64,000 nucleotides of DNA, from contig NZ_CP170198.1 in NCBI RefSeq assembly GCF_042434915.1, positions 1,054,001 through 1,118,000 on the forward strand. The letters are read 5' to 3'. Shown here in pieces: positions 34,630 to 42,339 of the stretch. The position numbers and the translations under genes were made by a program. The notes below the pieces were generated by a model. It was given only the letters and a program-made list of their open reading frames with translations. It searched no databases and was not told the origin of the DNA. Origin of the DNA: Aquimarina sp042434915 (lineage in GTDB: Bacteria; Bacteroidota; Bacteroidia; Flavobacteriales; Flavobacteriaceae). Positions within the stretch are counted from its first letter, which is position 1. Each line of letters opens with the position of its first letter.

Positions 34630-36042
34630 TTATTGTAAGGTTGAAGGGCATACATAAGCGGTCGTTTGGATACCAGTTTCTTTAATAGCCTTAAAACCTC
34701 CCGCGATATCAATTAAATTATGGATACCACGACTTTTTAAAATAGAAGCAGCAATAACCGAACGGTACCCACCTGCACAATGTATATAAAAATTGGTGTT
34801 TTCTGGAAAATCACTAAGATACTTATTGATTTCATCTAAAGGAGTATTTATTGCATGATCAATATGCTCGGCAGTAAATTCACCATCTTTGCGAACATCA
34901 AATATTGGAACCTCCTCTTTTTGCTTTATAGATTCAAATTCTTCAGCCGAAATTGAAGTTATAGTATCAAAATCTTTGCCTGCATTTTTCCATGCATCAA
35001 AACCTCCGTCAAGGTATCCTAAAGTATTATCAAATCCCACTCGCGATAAGCGTGTAATGGTTTCTTCAACTCTTCCTTCTGGTGTAACCAATAAAATAGG
35101 TTGTTCTACATCAGCAATTAACGCACCTACCCAAGGAGCAAAACCCCCATCAATACCAATAAATATAGAGCGAGGGATATGGCCTTTATTATAGTCAACC
35201 TGATGGCGTACATCTAGGACAATTGCATTAGTTTCATTCGCCATTGTTTCAAAAGCATCTGGTGTAAGAGCTGTTGTACCTCTTTTAATAACCTGATCTA
35301 TATCCATGTAGCCTTCTTTATTCATTTTTACATTTAGCGGAAAATATTGAGGTGGAGGTAGTAGACCATCGGTAACCTCCTTTACAAACTCCTCTTTTGT
35401 CATATCAGCGCGTAGTGCGTAGTTCATTTTTTTTTGATTGCCGAGTGTATCAACAGTCTCTTTCATCATATTTTTACCACAGGCCGAACCAGCACCATGT
35501 GCAGGATACACTATAATATCATCGGCAAGTGGCATAATTTTTTGGCGTAAACTATCAAATAAAGTTTCGGCAAGCTGCTCTTGTGTCATGTGCGAGGCTT
35601 TCTGTGCGAGATCAGGTCTACCAACATCTCCTAAAAATAGTGTATCCCCGCTAAAGATAGCGTGATCTCTTCCATCCTTATCACGTAATAAATAGGTAGT
35701 GCTCTCCATCGTGTGACCTGGCGTATGTAGTGCAATTATAGTAATGTTTCCAAGTACAAACTCTTGACCATCCTTTGCGATGATTGCATCAAATGATGGG
35801 TTCGCATTAGGACCAAAAATGATAGAAGCCCCTGTTTCTTTGGATAGTGTAACATGACCACTTACAAAATCTGCATGAAAATGAGTTTCAAAGATATATT
35901 TAATTTTGGCGTTATCATTTTTAGCTTTGAGTATATATGGTTTTACTTCACGCAAAGGATCAATAATAGCTACTTCACCATTACTTTCTATATAGTAAGC
36001 ACCTTGTGATAAACATCCTGTATAAATTTGTTCAATATTCAT
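34630..36042 (-). CDS. Metallo-beta-lactamase with two rhodanese domains, persulfide dioxygenase-like
   Basis: 470 residues. The N-terminal MBL domain (about 1-230) has THFHADFVSGH with the mononuclear-iron HxHxDH pattern of ETHE1-type persulfide dioxygenases. Two rhodanese domains follow (about 265-360 and 370-460). The first lacks the catalytic Cys (LLVTPEGR in the loop) and the second has it (YIHCAGGYRS). This is the CstB-like layout for oxidising sulfane sulfur from persulfides to sulfite or thiosulfate. Monocistronic with a -7 box at 36113-36106; no FNR-type operator is present at the expected distance. Confidence 0.88.
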   Translation of the reverse strand: MNIEQIYTGCLSQGAYYIESNGEVAIIDPLREVKPYILKAKNDNAKIKYIFETHFHADFVSGHVTLSKETGASIIFGPNANPSFDAIIAKDGQEFVLGNITIIALHTPGHTMESTTYLLRDKDGRDHAIFSGDTLFLGDVGRPDLAQKASHMTQEQLAETLFDSLRQKIMPLADDIIVYPAHGAGSACGKNMMKETVDTLGNQKKMNYALRADMTKEEFVKEVTDGLLPPPQYFPLNVKMNKEGYMDIDQVIKRGTTALTPDAFETMANETNAIVLDVRHQVDYNKGHIPRSIFIGIDGGFAPWVGALIADVEQPILLVTPEGRVEETITRLSRVGFDNTLGYLDGGFDAWKNAGKDFDTITSISAEEFESIKQKEEVPIFDVRKDGEFTAEHIDHAINTPLDEINKYLSDFPENTNFYIHCAGGYRSVIAASILKSRGIHNLIDIAGGFKAIKETGIQTTAYVCPSTLQ

Positions 36043-36105
36043 GATCGTGCATTTTAAGGTACTTCAATTAAGTATGATTTAAAGTACTGACTTTATATTT
36101 TGTTC

Positions 36106-36113
36106 CAAAAATA
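36106..36113 (-). promoter_or_regulatory. -7 box of the MBL-rhodanese gene
   Basis: TATTTTTG on the minus strand, 63 bp before the ATG at 36042. Confidence 0.45.
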
Positions 36114-36164
36114 CTATATCTCTTATGGATACAGAGTAATTTTATTACAAAACATCAACTATTT

Positions 36165-37586
36165 TTATAAAATAGGACTAAATATTTTGGCAATACCTTC
36201 TAATATTTTCTCTTTATTAGATCTTTTAACAAATTGTAGATAGTCCAACATATTACTTTTATTACAGTCGTTTATAAAATCATTTTTTAAACTTTTTGTA
36301 AAAAAATCGTCATAAATTATGGCATTTACTTCGTAATTTTGTTCAAAACTTCTAATATCCATGTTTGTAGTTCCAATTGAAGCTACGGTATCATCTGCAA
36401 TAATTATTTTGCTATGTAAGAAGTGACCTGGATATAAATAGATCTTCACCTTAGCCATTAATAATTCTTCAAAATAAGAGCGAACACACCAACGTACCAA
36501 TTGACTATCAGATGTATCAGATATTAATAATCTAACATCCACGCCACTAAGCGCCGCGACTTTTAAAGCATTTAGAATAGCCTCTCCAGGGATAATATAG
36601 GGGTTAGCAATATATAAATATTGTTGGGCATTATTGATTATAGAGAAATAGGATTGTTGTGTAGCACTCTGATCTGTATCTGGGCCGCTATAAACTATTT
36701 GTCCAGTAGCCTTACCAACAGGTTGCGCAGGTGAGAAATAGGAGGGGTGTAATAGTGTATCATTTTTGGTAACAAAGGACCAATCGGTGGCAAATATTGC
36801 GTGGATATTGTTTACGATAGGGCCTCTTAATTCAAGATGAATATCATGCCATATGCCTAATGAAGAAACATTTTTGATGTATTTATCGGATAAATTAATG
36901 CCGCCAGTAAATGCGATAGTGTTATCCACTACGATGATTTTTCTGTGATTTCGATAATTAATCGAAACAAGGAAATGACCAAATTTTGCTGGTAAAAAGC
37001 TGTAAACTTCTACTCCAAGATCTTTTAGCTGCTTAATATAGTTGTTACTAAGTGCTCGACTGCCAATAGCATCATACAGAATTCGTACTTGTACACCTTC
37101 TTTGATTTTTAATTTAAAAATTTCAATTAGTTCATTAGCAAGTTCACCATCTTCAAAAATATAATATTGAATATGAATGAAGGATGTAGCATTATGCAAT
37201 GCTTCAAAAATTGCATCAAACGTAATGTTACCATTTTTTAAGTATCTGAAGGAATTTCCGGTAACGGGAAGAAAAGTGGTTGTAGAAATAACCAAATTAA
37301 TTAATTTTTTATGCTCTTCATATTCAAACAATGAAACTGGCTCACAGTGTTGAATAGATTTTTCAACAAAAGCTTTAATCTTATCTGTGTGTTTGTAATG
37401 GATAAGTTTATTTTTTCTACGATTTCTGCCTAATATGTAATACAATAAAATTCCACCTACTGGAATGGTAAAAATAGCAAGCATCCAAGCTAGTGTTTTT
37501 GCAGGTCTAAGACCATTTAGAATTAATTGAATACCTATATAAAGAGCAGCTATAAAATAAAGAATAATAAATAGGTCGTATATCAT
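36165..37586 (-). CDS. cls: Cardiolipin synthase
   Basis: 473 residues. Two N-terminal membrane helices are followed by two phospholipase D domains, with HRKIIVVDNTIAFTGGINL (first HKD, about 214-232) and HSKIIIADDTVASIGTTNMD (second HKD, about 395-414). It makes cardiolipin from phosphatidylglycerol in the inner membrane. It starts 2 bp after a usp gene and is thus driven by that gene's FNR-type promoter, which links membrane remodelling to the same signal. Confidence 0.92.
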   Translation of the reverse strand: MIYDLFIILYFIAALYIGIQLILNGLRPAKTLAWMLAIFTIPVGGILLYYILGRNRRKNKLIHYKHTDKIKAFVEKSIQHCEPVSLFEYEEHKKLINLVISTTTFLPVTGNSFRYLKNGNITFDAIFEALHNATSFIHIQYYIFEDGELANELIEIFKLKIKEGVQVRILYDAIGSRALSNNYIKQLKDLGVEVYSFLPAKFGHFLVSINYRNHRKIIVVDNTIAFTGGINLSDKYIKNVSSLGIWHDIHLELRGPIVNNIHAIFATDWSFVTKNDTLLHPSYFSPAQPVGKATGQIVYSGPDTDQSATQQSYFSIINNAQQYLYIANPYIIPGEAILNALKVAALSGVDVRLLISDTSDSQLVRWCVRSYFEELLMAKVKIYLYPGHFLHSKIIIADDTVASIGTTNMDIRSFEQNYEVNAIIYDDFFTKSLKNDFINDCNKSNMLDYLQFVKRSNKEKILEGIAKIFSPIL

Positions 37587-37588
37587 AC

Positions 37589-38437
37589 TTATGAATCTTT
37601 ACCCTGTTTTAAAAATAGAAGTGGCGTTTTGGATTCGTAACTAATTTTAGTGATTTCAGATCCTCTAAAAAACCGTTCTAAAAAATGTTCTTTATGGAGT
37701 ACAATAGCTGTAATATCAATATTTATAATTTGAGCAAAACTCTCAATAGCCAGTGCAGTCTGAATATTGGTTATGGTATGAAAAGTATGCCTAAAGTTGG
37801 CAAACGCTTTCTTCATCAATAATATATCATTTCTTTCTTTCTCGGTAACGGTTTCATCCTCTTTAACTTTAAGAATTCTTAAGGTACTTTGAAATTTTTT
37901 CAGAAGATCAACTAAGGGAGCAGTGCTATGTGAGTCAAAATTTTGAAAATAATCCAATGCATAAAGGATGGTATCAGGCTTTTTGAAAATTGTTTTTTCT
38001 GGGATGGCTAGAATAGGACAGTTAATAGAGTGAATTACTTTAATTGTATTGCTACCAAAGAGGGCTTCTTTAACATTTGTAACTCCATTTGTACCCATTA
38101 TAATAAAATCAATTTGCTTTAGTTTCACCACTTGCTGTATAGCATTTGTAAACAAATCGTAATCTACGAGCGTTTCAAAGGAAAAATTTTTGGACGGATA
38201 TTTTTTTTCTAAAACATCTTTAAGATTCGCTACTTTCTTTTTGGTTTTATCCAGTACAGAACTATAAATACTTGATGTAGCTTGTGAGACCATAAGATCG
38301 TCTGTGGTATAATTTGAAGATTTTTGAACATGCAAAATTATAAAGTGACAATGCGTACCCTCAAATAACTGTAAAGCATAATTAATTGCTGTCTCAGAAT
38401 TTTTAGAAAAATCGGTGAGTAAAAGAATAGTTTTCAT
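37589..38437 (-). CDS. Two-domain universal stress protein
   Basis: 282 residues, start MKTILLLTDFSKNSETA. Domain 1 motif GTNGVTNVKEALFGSN; domain 2 has LHKEHFLERFFRGSEI at the place of the paralogs' KHSF motif. It is the most diverged of the eight. First gene of a two-gene unit with the cardiolipin synthase, on the minus strand, with an FNR-type operator. Confidence 0.9.
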   Translation of the reverse strand: MKTILLLTDFSKNSETAINYALQLFEGTHCHFIILHVQKSSNYTTDDLMVSQATSSIYSSVLDKTKKKVANLKDVLEKKYPSKNFSFETLVDYDLFTNAIQQVVKLKQIDFIIMGTNGVTNVKEALFGSNTIKVIHSINCPILAIPEKTIFKKPDTILYALDYFQNFDSHSTAPLVDLLKKFQSTLRILKVKEDETVTEKERNDILLMKKAFANFRHTFHTITNIQTALAIESFAQIINIDITAIVLHKEHFLERFFRGSEITKISYESKTPLLFLKQGKDS

Positions 38438-38455
38438 GATGCAATTTTAATAGTT

Positions 38456-38498
38456 CAAATGTATCGTATGTTATAGATGAAAACTATGAGGGATATCA
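38456..38498 (-). promoter_or_regulatory. FNR-type operator and -7 box of the usp-cls unit
   Basis: TGAGGGATATCA at 38487-38498 (centre 38492.5; half-sites TGA and TCA intact). On the minus strand the -7 box TACATTTG (38463-38456) ends 36.5 bp from the centre. Confidence 0.78.
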
Positions 38499-38561
38499 TA
38501 TGTTTAATTTCAATAACATTTAGTATCCGTAACAGCGTAGCAAATTCAAAAGCACAAGTAT

Positions 38562-38621
38562 TACGGTAAAAATTTTGCGGGTTTACCGTATGTGTTTAAG
38601 GGGCTAGCTGTTATATATTTG
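38562..38621 (+). promoter_or_regulatory. Palindrome and -7 box upstream of the small lipoprotein gene
   Basis: Perfect 9-bp arms TACGGTAAA (38562-38570) and TTTACCGTA (38582-38590) with an 11-bp spacer, then the -7 box TATATTTG at 38614-38621. The centre-to-box distance is 45 bp, unlike the FNR-type promoters. Probably the site of a different regulator. Confidence 0.55.
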
Positions 38622-38704
38622 TAATAGTCTGATATTTATGTTAAAAATCGGCAAACATTCATGGCGGAATGATATTTTTAAGACAAATCTTAAAAATAAA
38701 AACC

Positions 38705-38851
38705 ATGAAAAAAGTATTAGTAATACTCGTATTAGGAGTTGTATTTATCTCTTGTGAAAAACCAGAATTACATGAAGAAACTTCAGAAATTAATGAATTT
38801 GAAATTTATCAAGTTAATAGAAGTAAGATTAAAAAACCTGGTTCATGCTAA
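38705..38851 (+). CDS. Small lipoprotein
   Basis: 48 residues from ATG at 38705: MKKVLVILVLGVVFISC, a lipoprotein signal with Cys at 17, then a short acidic tail rich in Glu and a basic end. An in-frame upstream start at 38669 would add 12 residues before the signal and is less likely. The gene overlaps the possible start region of the next membrane protein. Function unknown. Confidence 0.55.
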   Translation: MKKVLVILVLGVVFISCEKPELHEETSEINEFEIYQVNRSKIKKPGSC

Positions 38852-39374
38852 TTTATCTAGTATAAATGAGGAGACTGTATTCAAAAGAATATTTGCTTCG
38901 TTAGTGGTGATTTTAGCTGGGTTAATACTATTCTCTGATAAAATTACCACTTTTGATCTAGAAAACACTTATGGATTTGCAGACGAACAAACTTTAATCT
39001 GGGTAGTCTGCCAAACGCTCTCACCAATGTTATTATGTGCAGCCGCAATGATGAATCCATATAAAATTACCTATTTCGCAACTATATACGTTTATTTTAT
39101 ACAAATGTATTGGATTTTTAATCCAGAAGCATATCAACTAGATGATGCCCTACTACATGTATATGCATTAGGTTTTTGTGTAGTAGTATTAGTTTTTACA
39201 GTTTTCACTATTAGACTTTTAAATCTAATTAATAATGAAAATAGATTATTAATCAATAATATTAAAAAGCTAACACGGCATATTGCAGTTACAATTAAAG
39301 GAAAATATATCAAAGAGGAGGATACAAAGGATTATACAATAGAGACGGTAAAAATAATTGATTCAATGGATTGA
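38775..39374 (+). CDS. Four-helix membrane protein, start uncertain
   Basis: The frame is open from 38739 and its convincing part begins near 38840 (NLSSINEETVFKRI). Four membrane helices follow (SLVVILAGLILF, VVCQTLSPMLLCAAAMM, FATIYVYFIQMYWIF and LGFCVVVLVFTVF), then a charged cytoplasmic tail. The only ATGs lie inside the lipoprotein gene (38775 and 38796), so a non-ATG start close to 38840 is possible. No family recognised. It overlaps or abuts the coiled-coil gene downstream. Confidence 0.6.
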   Translation, partial: KKLQKLMNLKFIKLIEVRLKNLVHANLSSINEETVFKRIFASLVVILAGLILFSDKITTFDLENTYGFADEQTLIWVVCQTLSPMLLCAAAMMNPYKITYFATIYVYFIQMYWIFNPEAYQLDDALLHVYALGFCVVVLVFTVFTIRLLNLINNENRLLINNIKKLTRHIAVTIKGKYIKEEDTKDYTIETVKIIDSMD

Positions 39375-39376
39375 GG

Positions 39377-39625
39377 ATGAAAAAGAAAATAGCTCAAAAT
39401 AAACTCAAAAGTAAAAGTAAGTACTTAGAAGAAGACGTTCTCAAATCTTTGGAGCATGATGTAGAGTCTACTTTAGAGGATGAAATAAAACTTCAGGAAG
39501 GTTGCTTAAAGAGAAAGATAGATCGGCTTCAAAAATTAAGTATTGATTTGGATACGGTAAAGAACGTATTACTAACCCGTTATAATGCTCGAATGGTTCG
39601 AAAAAATCTTCTTAAAGCAGGTTAA
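39377..39625 (+). CDS. Small coiled-coil protein
   Basis: 82 residues from ATG at 39377, 2 bp after the previous stop; TTG at 39371 is an alternative. It is highly charged, with helical heptads (LEEDVLKSLEHDVESTLEDE), no Cys pair and no signal. It ends the three-gene unit that starts at 38705. Function unknown. Confidence 0.5.
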   Translation: MKKKIAQNKLKSKSKYLEEDVLKSLEHDVESTLEDEIKLQEGCLKRKIDRLQKLSIDLDTVKNVLLTRYNARMVRKNLLKAG

Positions 39626-39629
39626 TCTT

Positions 39630-39803
39630 TTATATAGTATTTGTTTTTAAAGCTTTTTCAAAGATATCGTCAATATCGATATTAAGAGTCTGTGTTATCT
39701 TAAGGTAATAAAAAGCCTTAAAAGTTTCGTCTTCCATTAGCATCTCCCAGTTCTCAATACAATCCTTAGCTAATAGTTCAATTTTCGTTTTTTCGTTGGT
39801 CAT
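39630..39803 (-). CDS. Small unknown protein, 57 residues
   Basis: ATG at 39803 to TAA at 39630. The product (MTNEKTKIELLAKDCIENWE at the start) is acidic and helical, with no signal peptide. It converges with the coiled-coil gene, 4 bp apart. The codon use looks genuine and there is no overlapping gene, but a frame this short could be chance. Confidence 0.4.
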   Translation of the reverse strand: MTNEKTKIELLAKDCIENWEMLMEDETFKAFYYLKITQTLNIDIDDIFEKALKTNTI

Positions 39804-40036
39804 AATAATAATTGTTTAAGCTAAAATAATGATTTATTTTTCTACCATTAGATCCTTAATTGTTAAAATGTAAATCAATTATTAGAAAGTGACTATACCT
39901 CTTTAAGGATAAAAATAATAGTATCTGTTAATACTATGGCATTATTGTTGACAGTTAATATCATGTTCAATTGTTTAAAGTTTAATTTTCATAATCATTT
40001 TTTATAGATCTGATATAAAAAATGTCGAAATAATGT

Positions 40037-40044
40037 TAATTTTG
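40037..40044 (+). promoter_or_regulatory. -7 box upstream of the gene at 40080
   Basis: TAATTTTG, 35 bp before the ATG at 40080. No operator of the FNR set lies upstream. Confidence 0.45.
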
Positions 40045-40079
40045 TTTAAACTTTGATTGTTCTAAGTGAACGATTTTGT

Positions 40080-40322
40080 ATGTTTATTAAAAATTTGTGT
40101 GTGAGTTTAATAGAAAAAGCTTTAGAATTCGAAAGTCGAAGTATGAGCAATATGTCTACCAGTGATAGAGTATCAGCCTCAAGAGAGGCTAAGGACTTAA
40201 TTTTAAGCCTTAACGATGTCTATAAAGAGAATAAGGATCCAGAAATAATGGAGCTAATGAAGCTTCTGACTGCTAAAAAGCGTAAGATCGAAAAACGTCT
40301 TAAGGGTTCTAGTGCAGTATAA
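40080..40322 (+). CDS. Small unknown helical protein
   Basis: 80 residues from ATG at 40080; a TTG at 40053 would add nine residues, but it falls almost on the predicted transcription start. Helical and charged, with a Met/Ser-rich stretch (SMSNMSTSDRVSASREAKD) and a Lys-rich end (KLLTAKKRKIEKRLKG). No known family. Confidence 0.5.
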   Translation: MFIKNLCVSLIEKALEFESRSMSNMSTSDRVSASREAKDLILSLNDVYKENKDPEIMELMKLLTAKKRKIEKRLKGSSAV

Positions 40323-40414
40323 GTGCGCGATAGTTTAATTTTGTAAAGATTTTAAAATCTTTTGAATGATAGTGCCCAGCTTATCTTAGCTGAGGCACTT
40401 TTAATGTAGAATAT

Positions 40415-40846
40415 ATGTTATTGTATATAAATAGTTTTGCTAATAGGAAAACTGAAAAAATAAATGAGTTGGTAGGCCCTCCGTTTTCATTCATCAAAAA
40501 ACTAGTGTCTGGTAGTGTATTTTCTAAATATTTTGATATTGAACAATTGAGTCCAAACATTACAAAGATAGTTGGTAATACGCTAGTTACTACAAAGGCC
40601 AAAATTGAAATGAGACCCAGAGGTATTATTATAAAAATTAACAGTGTTAAGGGTCGATGTTTATGGGTAATACCATTTTATCAGTTATATTATTATGATA
40701 AAAAGACTATAAGCATCCATGCACAAGGTAGTTTTATCAATTTTGAAAAAGGCCAAAAATTAAATTCTAACCAAAATTTTCTAGAACATTTAATAGCTCA
40801 AAAACTTAAATACGATAGTAACCACCCCCATGTCGATAGTATTTGA
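40415..40846 (+). CDS. Unknown protein
   Basis: 143 residues, mixed strands and helices, with no signal peptide or membrane segment. The middle (TKAKIEMRPRGIIIKINS, then GRCLWVIPFYQLYYYD) suggests a small beta barrel or PH-like fold. It is preceded and followed by AT-rich non-coding DNA. The region 40847-41090 after it shows no gene. Confidence 0.55.
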   Translation: MLLYINSFANRKTEKINELVGPPFSFIKKLVSGSVFSKYFDIEQLSPNITKIVGNTLVTTKAKIEMRPRGIIIKINSVKGRCLWVIPFYQLYYYDKKTISIHAQGSFINFEKGQKLNSNQNFLEHLIAQKLKYDSNHPHVDSI

Positions 40847-41090
40847 ATTGAAAAATCCGACCATAGGCTTAATGAGTTTTGATATTCTTTTATAAACAAC
40901 TATCATGACTTACTATCATTAAGCAACTATATATTATTTATGCTACCGCCATATTGTCATATTATTGAGGTTTATTTCCTTCTCCGTATTCTATGTGAAT
41001 TTTTTGTTTAATGAATTTAACTAAAGTTTAAACAATAAAATACCTTTTTGCTTAAGTTTTCAATTACTTTTATAAAAAAAAATAATAGTT

Positions 41091-41672
41091 ATGAAAAATT
41101 TATTGACAACATTTACACTTAGTACTTTACTTTTTGCTTATTCCTATAGTAATGATACTGAAAAAAAGACCGCCAAAAACGATGAAAATCAAACAGAAGT
41201 AGTCCAGAAAGTGTCGTACAATCAAGAAAAGCCTACGATTGTTGGAGTAGCGGTTTCAAATGATAAATTCACAACGTTGGTTACCGCTGTAAAAGCGGCT
41301 AGTTTAGTTGATGTTTTAAGTGGCAAAGGACCTTTCACAGTTTTTGCTCCCCTTAATAGTGCTTTTGATAAACTACCAAAAGGAACAGTAGAAACCCTTC
41401 TTAAAAAAGAGAATAAGGAGAACTTATCAGATCTATTGACCTATCATGTTGTTGCAGGGAAAGTTAAAGCTGCTGATCTGTTAAAACTAATTAAGGATAA
41501 TGACGGAAGTTATGCGATGAAAACTGTTCAGGGCAGTGAGTTAACAGCACGCCTTATTGATGGGAGTGTTGTGCTTACAGACAAAAAAGGAAATACCTCC
41601 AAAGTAGTTATGACAGATGTTGAAGCATCAAATGGTGTGATTCATGCAATTGACGCTGTAGTTATGCCGTAA
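41091..41672 (+). CDS. Fasciclin-domain secreted protein
   Basis: 193 residues. The N-terminal signal is MKNLLTTFTLSTLLFAYSYS, then a Lys/Glu-rich linker and one fasciclin (FAS1) domain at about 60-193. The FAS1 hallmarks are FTTLVTAVKAASLVDVLSG, GPFTVFAPLNSAFDKLP, LLTYHVVAGK and NGVIHAIDAVVMP. FAS1 proteins act outside the cell in adhesion or matrix binding. Single gene with its own terminator. Confidence 0.92.
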   Translation: MKNLLTTFTLSTLLFAYSYSNDTEKKTAKNDENQTEVVQKVSYNQEKPTIVGVAVSNDKFTTLVTAVKAASLVDVLSGKGPFTVFAPLNSAFDKLPKGTVETLLKKENKENLSDLLTYHVVAGKVKAADLLKLIKDNDGSYAMKTVQGSELTARLIDGSVVLTDKKGNTSKVVMTDVEASNGVIHAIDAVVMP

Positions 41673-41697
41673 GTTTTATTTCAAATTTTGTAATAAT

Positions 41698-41722
41698 AAA
41701 GACACCTAATATAGGTGTCTTT
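41698..41722 (+). terminator. Terminator of the fasciclin gene
   Basis: 10-bp arms AAAGACACCT (41698-41707) and AGGTGTCTTT (41713-41722), loop AATAT, followed by T. Confidence 0.85.
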
Positions 41723-41781
41723 TTAGTTTTAATTCTTGAGTTTTAGAAAATCGTTTGGAAGGATACGATTTGAAATAAACA

Positions 41782-41812
41782 AAAAAGCTTCACTAAATTA
41801 GTGAAGCTTTTT
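41782..41812 (-). terminator. Terminator of the tRNA operon
   Basis: 14-bp arms AAAAAGCTTCACTA (41782-41795) and TAGTGAAGCTTTTT (41799-41812), 3-nt loop, two bases after the tRNA-Arg 3' end on the minus strand. Confidence 0.85.
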
Positions 41813-41813
41813 G

Positions 41814-41887
41814 TGAGCCCGATAGGATTCGAACCTATGACCGCCTCCTTAGAAGGGAGGTGCTCTATCCAGCTGAGCTACGAGCCC
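41814..41887 (-). tRNA. tRNA-Arg (anticodon UCU)
   Basis: 74 nt. Acceptor arms GGGCTCG and CGGGCTC pair, the anticodon loop CTTCTAA gives UCU, and the T-loop GGTTCGAATCC is canonical. CCA is not encoded. Last of three tandem tRNAs on the minus strand. Confidence 0.95.
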
Positions 41888-41904
41888 GTAACTACTTATA
41901 AAAG

Positions 41905-41979
41905 TCGGGGTGGCAGGATTCGAACCTGCGACCTCCGCGTCCCAAACGCGGCGCGATAACCGGGCTACGCTACACCCCG
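41905..41979 (-). tRNA. tRNA-Pro (anticodon UGG)
   Basis: 75 nt. Acceptor CGGGGTG and CACCCCG pair, the anticodon loop TTTGGGA gives UGG, and the T-loop GGTTCGAATCC is canonical. Middle gene of the tRNA operon. Confidence 0.95.
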
Positions 41980-42002
41980 AATTTAAAATAAAAAAATTAT
42001 TG

Positions 42003-42086
42003 CGGAGAGACAGGGATTCGAACCCTGGCAACACTTACGCGTTGACAGATTAGCAATCTGCTCCATTACCACTCTGGCACCTCTCC
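42003..42086 (-). tRNA. tRNA-Ser (anticodon GCU)
   Basis: 84 nt including the long variable arm typical of class II tRNAs. The anticodon loop TTGCTAA gives GCU, the acceptor starts GGAGAGG, and the discriminator base is G. First gene of the tRNA operon. Confidence 0.95.
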
Positions 42087-42314
42087 AATAATAATCTAAT
42101 GAACGTCGCATTACTGTTTCAAATGCGGATGCAAATGTAGTTTTTATGAGAGTACAATGCAAGACTTTTAGTGCATTATTTTTAAGTTTATTTAATTTTT
42201 ATTTTAATTAATTGAAAATCAGTTTTGTTTAAAATTCAAGTAAAGACGATTTCTAGACTGAAATAGCTTGTAGAGATATAATTCGACAGATCTTCTCAAA
42301 TTGAATAAGTATTT

Positions 42315-42322
42315 TATATTTG
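42315..42322 (+). promoter_or_regulatory. -7 box that sets the start of the secreted protein gene
   Basis: TATATTTG, 18 bp before ATG 42340. It lies inside the longer frame that begins with TTG at 42301, so that earlier start is unlikely. Confidence 0.55.
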
Positions 42323-42339
42323 TAAAACCTAAATCAAAT

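Noticed and set aside
41849..42034. Minus-strand open frame of 61 codons
   Set aside because: It reads through tRNA-Arg and tRNA-Pro; the tRNA structures are complete, so this is not a gene.
42301..42339. Upstream TTG start for the large secreted protein
   Set aside because: The -7 box at 42315-42322 lies inside it; ATG 42340 fits both promoter and signal peptide.
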